From assembly GCA_017527435.1 (NCBI GenBank), contig JAFXQB010000018.1:1-64000 (forward strand): a stretch of DNA of 64,000 nucleotides, in the 5' to 3' direction. The notes beneath the pieces were generated by a model. It was given only the letters and a program-made list of their open reading frames with translations, did not search any database and was not told the DNA's origin. Numbering within the stretch: position 1 is the stretch's first letter; every line of letters begins with the position of its first letter. The stretch is from Salinivirgaceae bacterium. Its GTDB lineage: Bacteria > Bacteroidota > Bacteroidia > Bacteroidales > SZUA-534. Positions 27,516 to 36,383 of the stretch are shown here, one piece after another. The translations under genes and the position numbers were made by a program.

Positions 27516-28640
27516 TTACAAGCATTTCTTAAATCTCTCGATAAAGTCTTGTGCTTCGGCCATTGACAGGCTGAGCGGCGGCAGCAGACGGATGGTGTTT
27601 GTGCCCGCAACGCCCGTAAACACGTGCTGTTCCATTAGCAGCCGTTGGTTGCGGATTTCTTTTATCGGCTCTTCGAACTCGATGCCAATCATAAGGCCGC
27701 GGCCGCGCACTTCCTTGATGCGGTCGATTTTCTTCAGTTCTGCGAGCAGATAGTTGCCCACTTTTGCGGCGTTGTCAACCAGATTCTCTTCTTTGATGAT
27801 GTCGAGCACGGCACAAGCGCCAGCGCAGGCCAGATGGTTGCCGCCGAAGGTTGTTCCGAGTTGGCCCACAACAGGTGTGAAGAACGGCGCGATGATGACG
27901 CCCGCCATTGGCAGACCGTTGCAGATGCCTTTCGCAACTGTCACAATATCAGCCTTGATGCCTGCATATTGGTGGGCGAAGAATTTGCCGCTACGTCCGT
28001 AACCCGACTGAATCTCGTCCAGAATCAGCACCGTGTTGGTGTCGGTGCAGGCCTGACGCAGGTTGCGCATAAATTGGTCGTCGGGCACCTGAATGCCGCC
28101 AACGCCTTGAATGCCTTCAATTATCACCGATGAGTAGATACCTTTCTGCAGTTCGGCGCGCATTGCGGCGGTGTCGTTGAAATCGATGAAAGTAACTTCA
28201 AGTCCTTCATTTACAGGGGCAATGTACTTTGGAATGTCGGTCACGCGAACGGCAGCTGATGTACGGCCGTGGAACGAGTGGCGGAAGGCCAGCACCTTGT
28301 TGCGGTTGTTGTAGAACGATGCCAGTTTCAGCGCGTTCTCGTTGGCTTCGGCGCCTGAGTTTATCAGGAAAAGCGAGTAATCGTCGTAGCCCGAGATGGG
28401 GCCAAGTTTTTCGGCCAACTTCTGTTGCAACTTGTTAATCACTGAGTTAGAGTAGAACCCAAGAGTTGCCACCTGCTCGCTGATGGCCTTCACATACTTC
28501 GGGTGCGCGTGCCCGACCGAAATCACAGCGTGACCGCCGTAAAGGTCGAGATATTCCTGCCCGTTGGCGTCCCAAACGTGGCAGCCTTTGCCTTTCACTA
28601 TTTCAATGGGAAATAGCGAGTAAACTTCAAATAATTTCAT
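27516..28640 (-). CDS. argD: Acetylornithine aminotransferase
   Basis: A 374-residue class III, PLP-dependent aminotransferase. Key features: YLDLYGGHAVISVGHAHP, FHGRTSAAVRVT, the Asp of LILDEIQSGYGRSG, the PLP lysine in VTVAKGICNGLPM (about residue 235), and GTTFGGNHLACAGACAVLD. It converts acyl-glutamate semialdehyde to acyl-ornithine, the step after argC. Length and motifs suit ArgD rather than the larger ornithine or GABA aminotransferases. Followed by the repeat-rich spacer and argB. Confidence 0.92.
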   Translation of the reverse strand: MKLFEVYSLFPIEIVKGKGCHVWDANGQEYLDLYGGHAVISVGHAHPKYVKAISEQVATLGFYSNSVINKLQQKLAEKLGPISGYDDYSLFLINSGAEANENALKLASFYNNRNKVLAFRHSFHGRTSAAVRVTDIPKYIAPVNEGLEVTFIDFNDTAAMRAELQKGIYSSVIIEGIQGVGGIQVPDDQFMRNLRQACTDTNTVLILDEIQSGYGRSGKFFAHQYAGIKADIVTVAKGICNGLPMAGVIIAPFFTPVVGQLGTTFGGNHLACAGACAVLDIIKEENLVDNAAKVGNYLLAELKKIDRIKEVRGRGLMIGIEFEEPIKEIRNQRLLMEQHVFTGVAGTNTIRLLPPLSLSMAEAQDFIERFKKCL

Positions 28641-28825
28641 CGTTTATAATGTTTTATAGTTTTAAATATTATCTCAAATCATTGATATGTCGCCATTTGC
28701 AACATACATACGCTTTGCTTGCGCGAATTGCGAAATTACTATTAAAATGAATTGAATGATGCGATGTGGCAAAAAATCACAATTGGCTGTTCGTAACTCG
28801 CAACTCTCGTTATTCAATAAACGTC

Positions 28826-28833
28826 TATATTTG
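28826..28833 (+). promoter_or_regulatory. waaA promoter -7 box
   Basis: TATATTTG, a perfect TAnnTTTG, 20 bases before the ATG at 28854. No clear -33 TTTG at normal spacing. Confidence 0.5.
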
Positions 28834-28853
28834 CGGCCGAAACAAAAAGAGCA

Positions 28854-30095
28854 ATGACATTCATTTACAACCTGAGTATCAGGGTTTACACGTTTTTAAT
28901 CCGCGTGGTTGCGCCGTTCAACGAGAAGGCGCGGCTGTGGATTCGCGGCCGCAAGGGTTTGCTTTCGCAGATGGCCGCAAAAATCGATGGCAGCAAGCCG
29001 GTTGTTTGGTTTCACTCGTCGTCGCTTGGCGAGTTTGAGCAGGGAAGGCCTGTCATTGAAGCATTTAAGGCCAAGCACCCCGATTATGCCGTGCTGCTCA
29101 CGTTCTTCTCGCCGTCAGGCTACGAAGTGCGCAAGAACTACGCCGGCGCCGATTACATTTTCTACCTTCCAGCCGACACTCGCCGCAACGCAAAGCGTTT
29201 TATGCAGATTGTCAAGCCGAAAGCCGCACTCTTCATTAAGTACGATTTTTGGTATAACTACTTGAACCAGTTGCACAAAGCCAGTGTGCCGACATACGTC
29301 TTCTCGTCGATTTTCCGTCCGCAACAGGCGTTTTTCAAATGGTACGGCGGATGGTACCGCAAAATGCTGAAATTCTTCACTTTGTTGTTCGTTCAAGACG
29401 AAAACTCGAAGCAACTTTTGGCAGGAATCGGAATCAATAATGTGCAGATTGGCGGCGACACCCGCTTCGACCGCGTTTACGACCTTGTGCAACAGGCTAA
29501 ACCACAGCCCATTATCGAGCGTTTTGTGGCCGATGCTGATAAGGTTTTGGTTGCAGGCAGCACTTGGGTTGGCGATGAAGAATTGCTTTGCCGATATGCT
29601 AACGAGCACAATATCAAAATGATAATCGCACCGCACGAGACCACCGAAGCCAATGTCAGCCGTGTTGAGAGTTCGTGCACGGGCAAGGTTGTGCGCTACA
29701 GCGACGCGCAAGCCGACGAATCGAAAGTTGATGGCGCAAACGTGCTGATTATAAACTGCATAGGTCTGCTCTCGTCGCTCTACCGCTACGGACAGTTGGC
29801 CTATATTGGCGGCGGATTCGGCAAGGGAATCCACAACACGCTCGAAGCCGCAACTTACAGTGTACCAGTGGTTTTCGGACCAAAATACCACAAATTCCGC
29901 GAAGCCTGCCAACTCATTGAGCGTGGCGCCGCTATCAGCATATCTGATTATGAGCAACTTGCTCGCGCCTTCGACCACTACTTCGCCAATCCCGACGACT
30001 GCAAGCGAGCCGGACAAAAGGCTTCGGCCTACGTTGACGAGATGCGCGGCGGAACACAGTTGATAATGAAAGAGTTGGATGCTGTGGTAAAGTAA
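28854..30095 (+). CDS. waaA: 3-deoxy-D-manno-octulosonic acid (Kdo) transferase
   Basis: A 413-residue GT-B glycosyltransferase that adds Kdo to lipid A. It has an N-terminal membrane-anchoring stretch (FIYNLSIRVYTFLIRVV), the donor-independent signature WFHSSSLGEFEQGRPVIEA, LTFFSPSGYEVRKNY, and the C-terminal nucleotide-sugar site VAGSTWVGDEELL ... IIAPHETTEANV ... YIGGGFGKGIHNTLEA (each part shorter than 20 residues). Length matches the family, and it acts on the inner face of the inner membrane. It is followed by the MNT/HEPN pair, which has its own promoter, so the two are not functionally linked by sequence. Confidence 0.93.
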   Translation: MTFIYNLSIRVYTFLIRVVAPFNEKARLWIRGRKGLLSQMAAKIDGSKPVVWFHSSSLGEFEQGRPVIEAFKAKHPDYAVLLTFFSPSGYEVRKNYAGADYIFYLPADTRRNAKRFMQIVKPKAALFIKYDFWYNYLNQLHKASVPTYVFSSIFRPQQAFFKWYGGWYRKMLKFFTLLFVQDENSKQLLAGIGINNVQIGGDTRFDRVYDLVQQAKPQPIIERFVADADKVLVAGSTWVGDEELLCRYANEHNIKMIIAPHETTEANVSRVESSCTGKVVRYSDAQADESKVDGANVLIINCIGLLSSLYRYGQLAYIGGGFGKGIHNTLEAATYSVPVVFGPKYHKFREACQLIERGAAISISDYEQLARAFDHYFANPDDCKRAGQKASAYVDEMRGGTQLIMKELDAVVK

Positions 30096-30135
30096 AAATA
30101 GAGTAAGCAGTTTCAGTATCAAATTTTGAGTGTTT

Positions 30136-30165
30136 CTTGCAAATCTCTGAAAATAAGTATATTTG
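30136..30165 (+). promoter_or_regulatory. Promoter of the MNT/HEPN pair
   Basis: CTTG at 30136-30139, an 18-base spacer and TATATTTG at 30158-30165. The box ends only 4 bases before the ATG at 30170, so transcription would start at or next to the start codon. Confidence 0.6.
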
Positions 30166-30169
30166 CAAT

Positions 30170-30493
30170 ATGAATAGGGCAACCATTATAGAATCAATCA
30201 AGCAGACCGCGCGACAAGTAGTGCCGTCGGGTTCACGTGTTGTCTTGTTCGGTTCGCAGGCCAGAGGCGACTATCGTGCTGATTCTGATTGGGATATCCT
30301 TATTTTACTGAATAAAACAGGCCGCAGTACAAATTCCGATTTCAATTCTACGGCCTATCCGTTTGTTGAGTTGGGTTGGACAATCGATACAACAATAAAT
30401 CCGATTATCTACACCAGCGAAGAATGGGAAAAACGCAGTTTTACGCCGTTTTACAAAAATGTTACGCAAGAAGGAGTTGAGCTATGGAGTTGA
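30170..30493 (+). CDS. MNT-type nucleotidyltransferase (antitoxin-like)
   Basis: A 107-residue minimal nucleotidyltransferase. The signature GSQARGDYRADSDWD contains GS (28-29) and DxD (D40, D42), with the third acid in ELGWTIDTTI. Such proteins pair with HEPN proteins in type VII toxin-antitoxin modules; the MNT partner can AMPylate the HEPN toxin. The ATG at 30170 is used because a TAnnTTTG promoter lies immediately in front of it and overlaps any longer frame. It overlaps the HEPN gene by 10 bases. Confidence 0.85.
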   Translation: MNRATIIESIKQTARQVVPSGSRVVLFGSQARGDYRADSDWDILILLNKTGRSTNSDFNSTAYPFVELGWTIDTTINPIIYTSEEWEKRSFTPFYKNVTQEGVELWS

Positions 30494-30888
30494 GCGACAA
30501 AGAGAAAGCTGCGATTATCGAATATCGGATTCAAAAATCATTTTCTGTATTAATTGAGGCTGAAGACAATGCGCGATTGTGCCATTGGAGTCTGACAGCC
30601 AATAGGTTATACTATGCTGTTTTTCATATGGCGTCGGCACTTTTAACCGACAAAGGCATTTCGGCAAAAACGCACACCGGAGTTATCGGGCTCATTGGGA
30701 AAGAATTTGTGCAAAACAATCTGCTCAATACCGATGATGCCAAACTAATTTCCAGGCTTCAGAATATGAGGCAAAGCGGTGATTACGATGATATGTTCGA
30801 TTGGTCGGAAAACGATGTGGCACCGCTGATTGAGCCAACAAAAAAATTGTTGGATAAGATGCTTAAAATGCTGAAAGCAGCTAAATGA
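30484..30888 (+). CDS. HEPN domain protein
   Basis: A 134-residue all-helical HEPN-domain protein (PF05168 type), with the hallmark TANRLYYAVFHMASALL (residues 38-54) and the later RLQNMRQSGDYDDMF. It is the expected toxin or partner of the MNT protein, with which it overlaps by 10 bases, implying coupled translation. I do not see the classic Rx4-6H RNase motif clearly, so it could be a non-RNase member of the family. It has no link by sequence to the helicase gene, which starts 38 bases on. Confidence 0.82.
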   Translation: MELSDKEKAAIIEYRIQKSFSVLIEAEDNARLCHWSLTANRLYYAVFHMASALLTDKGISAKTHTGVIGLIGKEFVQNNLLNTDDAKLISRLQNMRQSGDYDDMFDWSENDVAPLIEPTKKLLDKMLKMLKAAK

Positions 30889-30926
30889 TTGGATTTTAAA
30901 TAGAAGAACTACCCAGTACTAAAGCA

Positions 30927-32210
30927 ATGAATTTCGCAGACTTACACTTAAATCCCGAAGTTTTTGAAGGTATCGACGCAATGGGCTTCGACGAAGCGAC
31001 GCCAGTGCAGGAACAGGTGATTCCGCAGGCGCTCGACAAGCGCGATATGATTGCCTGCGCCCAAACCGGAACAGGCAAGACGGCGGCCTACATTCTGCCG
31101 CTTCTGCACCATTTGACAACAAAACGCGAGCAAAAAATCAAGGCTCTGATTCTTGCCCCGACACGCGAACTCGTGATGCAGATTGACCAGCAATTCCAGG
31201 GATTCGCCTATTTCTGCGGTGTTGAGTCGGTGGGCATTTACGGCGGCAGCGACAGCGGTGTTTGGGACCAGCAGCGCTCGGCTATCGAGAGCGGCGCCAA
31301 CGTGCTCATTGCTTCGCCAGGCCGACTGCTTTCGCACCTGAATCTTGGCTACGTAAAACTCGACAGTCTTGAATATCTGATACTTGACGAAGCCGACAAG
31401 ATGCTCGATATGGGTTTTGTCGACGATATCAAACGCATAATCACCTATCTGCCAAAACAGCGTCAGACGCTGATGTTCTCGGCCACTATGCCGCCCAAAA
31501 TCAGGCAGTTGGCAAGCGCAATCCTGACAAATCCCGTCGAGATTAACATTGCCATATCGAAACCTGCCGAGGGCGTGCGCCAGACGGCCTATATGGCTTA
31601 CGATGAGCAGAAGAACAAACTGATTGCAACCATACTGAAAAGCAAGGATTTAGACAGCGTCATTATTTTTGCTTCGACCAAGAGCACCGTGAAAACGCTT
31701 GTGCAGGACCTGCGCCGTGCAAAAATCGACGCGCGCGCCATTCACAGCGACCTTGAGCAGTGCGACCGCGAGGCTGTGATGCTCGATTTCCGCAACCGCA
31801 AATTCTCGGTTTTGGTGGCCACCGACATTGTCTCGCGCGGTATCGATATTGATAATATCGGCTTGGTTATGAACTACGATGTGCCCCGCGACCCAGAGGA
31901 TTATGTGCACCGCGTTGGCCGTACAGCTCGCGCCAAATCAACAGGCGAGGCCATCACGCTCATTAACCCGAAGGATGTGGAGCGCTTTGCCAAAATCGAG
32001 AAACTGATTGGCTACGAGATTGAAAAACCTGCGTTGCCCGAAGGTTTCGACGCCGCACCCGAGTATAAGCCCGAAACGACTGAACGCAAGCAAAACCGCC
32101 ATTTCCACCGAGGCGGACGCAACAACCGCGGTGGCCGCAACAACAACCACGGCAACCGCAGACGAGGGGGGAAACCGCAGGGGGGGAGTAGCAGCAAACT
32201 GCAGGGCTGA
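30927..32210 (+). CDS. DEAD-box RNA helicase
   Basis: A 427-residue helicase of the RhlE/DeaD group. All motifs are visible: Q motif (FDEATPVQEQVIPQAL), motif I AQTGTGKT (45-52), Ia PTRELVMQ, II DEAD (in YLILDEADKMLDMGF), III SAT, and in domain 2 VATDIVSRGIDI and HRVGRTARA. The C-terminal 50 residues are a basic RG/RN-rich tail (HFHRGGRNNRGGRNNNHGN) for RNA contact. It probably works in cold-stress RNA remodelling or ribosome assembly. It converges on lolA with a 32-base gap and no terminator. Confidence 0.93.
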   Translation: MNFADLHLNPEVFEGIDAMGFDEATPVQEQVIPQALDKRDMIACAQTGTGKTAAYILPLLHHLTTKREQKIKALILAPTRELVMQIDQQFQGFAYFCGVESVGIYGGSDSGVWDQQRSAIESGANVLIASPGRLLSHLNLGYVKLDSLEYLILDEADKMLDMGFVDDIKRIITYLPKQRQTLMFSATMPPKIRQLASAILTNPVEINIAISKPAEGVRQTAYMAYDEQKNKLIATILKSKDLDSVIIFASTKSTVKTLVQDLRRAKIDARAIHSDLEQCDREAVMLDFRNRKFSVLVATDIVSRGIDIDNIGLVMNYDVPRDPEDYVHRVGRTARAKSTGEAITLINPKDVERFAKIEKLIGYEIEKPALPEGFDAAPEYKPETTERKQNRHFHRGGRNNRGGRNNNHGNRRRGGKPQGGSSSKLQG

Positions 32211-32242
32211 CAGTTTTTATAGAGAGAGCAATCCTTCTTCAA

Positions 32243-32902
32243 TCAGTCTCTCATATCAATAATCTCAACTCCAGGGAATTTCTTTGCATCGAAAATGAGC
32301 TGGGTGTCATCGATTTTCTGATTGGTTTGGAATTTAGTCAGTGTGAGAGTGAACCGCGTGCCGTCTTTTTGGAAACATTTGATTTGGTATAGCTCGTTAC
32401 TCGGTGTAAACCAATATTTTATCTTGAAATAAGGCTTCTTGATATTTTCAGGCGCGAGTTCAACAATCTGCATTGTTTTGCCGCCAATCTCTTCGGTGTC
32501 GCCCATTATGTATTTGAAACCGTTGCGGTAGATTGTGTAGAGTGACATTGGGGCCGACATAAATTTATCTTCGGGCGCATCGTCGTTCGATGCTTCAATG
32601 GGCGAAATTGTAACTTCATTACTTTCTGTTAGATAAGCCCAGCGATTTTTGCCGTCGCAGAAGGTGACAGTTTTGTCAACATCGATGCGGAAACGGTTGC
32701 CTTTAAGCAGCAGAGTGCCGTTGTATGTTTCGCTTTTCTCTTCGGCAAGGTTTTCATACACACAGTCAAAATCGGCGGTAATGCTCTTATAACCAGCGGC
32801 TTGCTTTGCGGCTTTGTCGAGCAGAGTTTTTGCTTCCGGGTCTTTTTGGGCGAAGCACGTTGCCGTGCCCAAAGCCAATATTAATAAAGCTATTCTTTTC
32901 AT
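32243..32902 (-). CDS. lolA: Outer-membrane lipoprotein carrier protein LolA-like
   Basis: A 219-residue periplasmic protein. Signal peptide MKRIALLILALGTATCFAQK. The mature part has LolA features: KSITADFDCVYEN, TYNGTLLLKGNRFRIDV, DGKNRWAYLTESNEVTI and ending DTQLIFDAKKFPGVEIIDMRD. It would carry lipoproteins across the periplasm to the outer membrane, which suits a genome with many lipoproteins. ATG 32902 is chosen over a TTG two codons upstream. It starts 9 bases after ftsK and is likely in one operon with it. Confidence 0.85.
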   Translation of the reverse strand: MKRIALLILALGTATCFAQKDPEAKTLLDKAAKQAAGYKSITADFDCVYENLAEEKSETYNGTLLLKGNRFRIDVDKTVTFCDGKNRWAYLTESNEVTISPIEASNDDAPEDKFMSAPMSLYTIYRNGFKYIMGDTEEIGGKTMQIVELAPENIKKPYFKIKYWFTPSNELYQIKCFQKDGTRFTLTLTKFQTNQKIDDTQLIFDAKKFPGVEIIDMRD

Positions 32903-32911
32903 TTTCAATTT

Positions 32912-35509
32912 TTAACGTAATGTTTCCAGCAAGCGGTCAAGGCTCATTTCATCGGGGATGAGCACATCGCGGGCTTTGCTGCCTTGATAAGGACCAACAA
33001 TTCCGGCAGCTTCCAACTGGTCCATAATACGGCCAGCGCGGTTGTATCCGATAGAGAACTTTCTCTGTATCAACGATGTAGAGCCTTGCTGGTTTATCAC
33101 AATTATTCGGGCGGCTTCTTCAAACATTGAGTCGCGTTTCGATAGGTCAACATCTTCAAGGTTGCCGCCTTCGCTGCCTTCGGGTGTATATTCTGGCAAC
33201 TCGTAAGCACCAGTGTAACTCTGCTGCTGCTCAATGTGTTGCATTATTTTTTCAAGTTCAGGCGTATCAACAAAGGCGCATTGTACACGTGTCATTTCGC
33301 TGCCTCCCATTGCAATCAGCATATCGCCGCGGCCAATCAACTGGTTAGCTCCGGGGGCGTCCAGAATGGTGCGCGAGTCGATCATACTCATCACCTTAAA
33401 GGCGATTCGAGCCGGGAAGTTGGCTTTTATCAAGCCTGTGATGACGTTGGTTGTAGGTCTTTGTGTGGCCACAATCAGGTGGATGCCGATGGCGCGCGCC
33501 AACTGTGCCAAGCGTGCGATTGGCAGCTCGACTTCTTTTCCAGCGGTCATAATCAGGTCGGCAAACTCATCGATAACCACCACAATATAAGGCATATAAT
33601 GATGCCCTTTCTCTGGGTTGAGATGCCGATTGATGAATTTCTCGTTGTATTCTTTAATGTTGCGGCAGCTAGCTTCTTTCAGCAAATCGTAGCGTTTGTC
33701 CATCTCAATGCAGAGCGACTGCATTGTGTTCACAACCTTCTGTGTATCAGTGATAATTGCATCTTCGGCATCGGGCAGTTTTGCCAGGAAGTATTTTTCG
33801 AGCGCCTTATAAAGCGTCAGTTCCACCTTCTTCGGGTCAACCAGCACAAGTTTCAGTTGCGCCGGGTGTTTCTTGTAGAGCAGCGATGTCAGTATCGCGT
33901 TCAGTCCCACCGATTTACCTTGACCGGTTGCGCCGGCAACAAGCAAGTGAGGTGCTTTGGTCAGGTCGAATGTGAACGTCTCGTTGGTGATGGTTTTGCC
34001 AATGGCCACTGGCAGGTCGAATTTCGATTCCTGGAATTTCTTCGACGCAAGCACCGTGCGCATTGCCACCGTTTGTTTCTTCTCGTTCGGCACTTCGATA
34101 CCAATTGTTCCGCGACCCGGAATAGGTGCAATGATGCGGATTCCAAGGGCCGCAAGGCTCAACGCGATGTCGTCGCCCAAACTCTTGATTTTCGAAATTC
34201 TGTAACCCTTTGCGGGAACAATTTCGTAGAGCGTGACTGTTGGGCCGACGGTGGCGTTTATCTTGTCAATCTGTACTTTATAATCGTTTAGAGTCTCAAC
34301 AATCTTGTTTTTGTTGGCAATCAGTTCATCTTCGGTTACCGATGTGTTGTTTTGTTCGTAGTCGTTCAGCAGATCAAGGCCTGGCAGACGGTAGTTCTCG
34401 AGGTCGCGGGTCGGGTCGTATGGGCCTTGTTCTTCAACATCGGTTTTAGTTTTATTCAGCGTTTCTTCATCGTTTTTGATAATTTCAATCTCAACTTCGC
34501 CGTTAGGCTCATTATCAGGATTTTCGCCCGGCTGAATCTCATCGTTGTTCTGAATGGGGTTGGTAACAGTGAAATCGCTTTGACCGCCAATTAAGTTATC
34601 GTTATCGTTTGAGTTACCATCATTGTCAATCAGTTGCGATTTAACTTCGCCCAGATTGTTGCTCAAGTCGTTGCCGTTGTCTGAGTTGTCGAATGTGGCG
34701 GTGGTTGTTATCTCGAATTTCAGCAGGTCTTTGTCGTTCTTCTCAAACGGCATATCGCCGTCGTCTTCTTCGCCTTCGTCCTGGGTTTCGGTGTCTGTAG
34801 AGTCGATGTCGCCGGAATTGTCATTAGATTCAGTTTCAGCGGTTTCTGCCGATACATCAGTCTGTGTTCCGGCTTCAATTGCAACTGGCAGTTCGGGGTC
34901 GGAAACTTTGGGATGGATAAGCTCTTTCACGAAATCGCGGCAGCGGGCAATGAAACTATCGAAAGTGAGCGACAGAATGGCAAACAAACATGTAATAAGC
35001 ACAATACCTGTGCCGAGTTTGCCAATGACGGCATTCAGCCACTCGCTAACAAAATAGCCGTGAGCGCCGCCGGGCGTGAAGGCAGCATAGTGGAACACGT
35101 AACCAAGCGCAACCGAGCCCCAAATGGCATAAACAATTGTCAGTTTGACGGTTCGGCCAATCGGCCAAGTCTTTATCTTGAACAGTTTCAGTACAATAAC
35201 TGTTAGAATAACGATAATTCCGAACGCCGGCAGGCCAATCCATTTGTAGAGAAAACGGTGCGCCAGCAGTGCGCCGATGGTGCCGGCCCAGTTGCTAGCC
35301 ACAATGTTCGGGTTGGAGAACAGTTTTCCCACCTGCACATCGAGCGTGCTTTGGTCGATGCGCCAGGTGAACAGGTATGAAATAAATGCGAACGCCAGAT
35401 ACAGCGTGAATGCCGACAGACAGACACCGGCAATGGTGCGACGCCGTTCGCGGTCGCTCATATTGAAATCCGCATCATCGGTAGTGTTGATGTTTTTTTT
35501 CTTGGCCAT
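32912..35509 (-). CDS. ftsK: DNA translocase FtsK/SpoIIIE
   Basis: An 865-residue DNA pump for chromosome segregation at the division septum. Four membrane segments lie in the first 190 residues (VCLSAFTLYLAFAFISYLF and others). A long acidic Asn/Asp/Glu-rich linker follows (about 200-370). The motor has Walker A GATGQGKSVGLN at about 523-534 and Walker B VVVIDEFADLI at about 646. The C-terminal gamma winged-helix (INQQGSTSLIQRKFSIGYNR) binds the oriented KOPS-like sequences. The length is usual for Bacteroidota. lolA follows, and a lipoprotein gene precedes it by 41 bases. Confidence 0.95.
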   Translation of the reverse strand: MAKKKNINTTDDADFNMSDRERRRTIAGVCLSAFTLYLAFAFISYLFTWRIDQSTLDVQVGKLFSNPNIVASNWAGTIGALLAHRFLYKWIGLPAFGIIVILTVIVLKLFKIKTWPIGRTVKLTIVYAIWGSVALGYVFHYAAFTPGGAHGYFVSEWLNAVIGKLGTGIVLITCLFAILSLTFDSFIARCRDFVKELIHPKVSDPELPVAIEAGTQTDVSAETAETESNDNSGDIDSTDTETQDEGEEDDGDMPFEKNDKDLLKFEITTTATFDNSDNGNDLSNNLGEVKSQLIDNDGNSNDNDNLIGGQSDFTVTNPIQNNDEIQPGENPDNEPNGEVEIEIIKNDEETLNKTKTDVEEQGPYDPTRDLENYRLPGLDLLNDYEQNNTSVTEDELIANKNKIVETLNDYKVQIDKINATVGPTVTLYEIVPAKGYRISKIKSLGDDIALSLAALGIRIIAPIPGRGTIGIEVPNEKKQTVAMRTVLASKKFQESKFDLPVAIGKTITNETFTFDLTKAPHLLVAGATGQGKSVGLNAILTSLLYKKHPAQLKLVLVDPKKVELTLYKALEKYFLAKLPDAEDAIITDTQKVVNTMQSLCIEMDKRYDLLKEASCRNIKEYNEKFINRHLNPEKGHHYMPYIVVVIDEFADLIMTAGKEVELPIARLAQLARAIGIHLIVATQRPTTNVITGLIKANFPARIAFKVMSMIDSRTILDAPGANQLIGRGDMLIAMGGSEMTRVQCAFVDTPELEKIMQHIEQQQSYTGAYELPEYTPEGSEGGNLEDVDLSKRDSMFEEAARIIVINQQGSTSLIQRKFSIGYNRAGRIMDQLEAAGIVGPYQGSKARDVLIPDEMSLDRLLETLR

Positions 35510-35550
35510 TTTTTAAGCCTTATAGGGAAGTGAACGGCAAAATCGAGTTT

Positions 35551-36234
35551 TTATTTGCCGATACCATTGAAAATCTCGTCCATTTGTGACCGCTTAACAC
35601 GCTCATAGCCGTTTGGAATGTCGAATATCGTGCTCGACACTTTTTCGTTAATGAACTCAACAGCCTCAAGGTGCATAGGAATTCCGTTCATCTCAAGCCG
35701 GAAATCAATCAGCATACCTGGAATCATATCGAGCGGCGTGTTGGCCGTGGCGTTCTTTATTTTGATGTCGTTGGTGTAATATACGCCGAACGACAGCGTG
35801 TCGATGGTCACAGTTGCGTGCTTGCATTCAAAGCCGATAATCTCTTTTATCTCGTCGTCGAAATCAACTTTCAGATTGTCAGGCTTCTTCATGCCATAAA
35901 AACCTTCGTTCGGTTCTGATACATATAAGTATTTCTTGCTCAGAATTTTAAGTAGGGTATAGGCTTCATTCTCACCGTTTTTGACAAAGGCCGAGCGGAA
36001 AATGCCGAGCCAGCCTTCCATCTCGAGCAGGACTTTGTCGTTGTTGAACCGCATCATTATTGTCGATGGCAGTAATCCGATAATCGGGCTCTCTTTTTCC
36101 GATTCGAGATAGGTGATTTTATACTTCATCGTGCCTTCTTTGACGTTGCCGTGACGCCCTTGTTTGGTACAGCTTACAGACAATAAGCATACGGCTAACA
36201 TCAACGTTAGCAAGTATTTGCAATTTTTAAACAT
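35551..36234 (-). CDS. DUF4412-like lipoprotein of unknown function
   Basis: A 227-residue lipoprotein (MFKNCKYLLTLMLAVCLLSVSC, lipobox Cys 22). The body is a beta-rich domain with MKYKITYLESE, IIGLLPSTIMMRF, IIGFECKHATVTI and VEFINEKVSSTIFDIP, which fits DUF4412 or related LolA/LolB-like folds that bind lipids. I do not recognise a specific function. ATG 36234 is used, since the frame upstream adds only MEHSQNN before the signal. It lies 41 bases before ftsK, perhaps in the same transcript, and after the glyA terminator. Confidence 0.7.
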   Translation of the reverse strand: MFKNCKYLLTLMLAVCLLSVSCTKQGRHGNVKEGTMKYKITYLESEKESPIIGLLPSTIMMRFNNDKVLLEMEGWLGIFRSAFVKNGENEAYTLLKILSKKYLYVSEPNEGFYGMKKPDNLKVDFDDEIKEIIGFECKHATVTIDTLSFGVYYTNDIKIKNATANTPLDMIPGMLIDFRLEMNGIPMHLEAVEFINEKVSSTIFDIPNGYERVKRSQMDEIFNGIGK

Positions 36235-36326
36235 ATTGTTTTGACTGTGTTCCAATATTGTTTTCTTCTTTGTGGTAAAGGTATTTATTATCGGTTAAAA
36301 ACCGATTATTATGCTACATTTTTTGC

Positions 36327-36364
36327 AAAAAAAATGCCCGTCAAATGCAATCGTTTGACGGGCA
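36327..36364 (-). terminator. glyA terminator
   Basis: An 11-bp perfect stem (TGCCCGTCAAA / TTTGACGGGCA) with an 8-base loop. On the minus strand it is followed by eight T. It lies just downstream of the glyA stop. Confidence 0.85.
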
Positions 36365-36383
36365 CTTTTTCTATCTGTATTTA

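Noticed and set aside
29115..30182. A 355-residue minus-strand frame across waaA
   Set aside because: It is the antisense shadow of waaA and runs through the MNT promoter.
33236..34291. A 351-residue plus-strand frame antisense to ftsK
   Set aside because: The ftsK protein has clear Walker motifs; the antisense frame has a shadow-type composition rich in His, Cys and Val.
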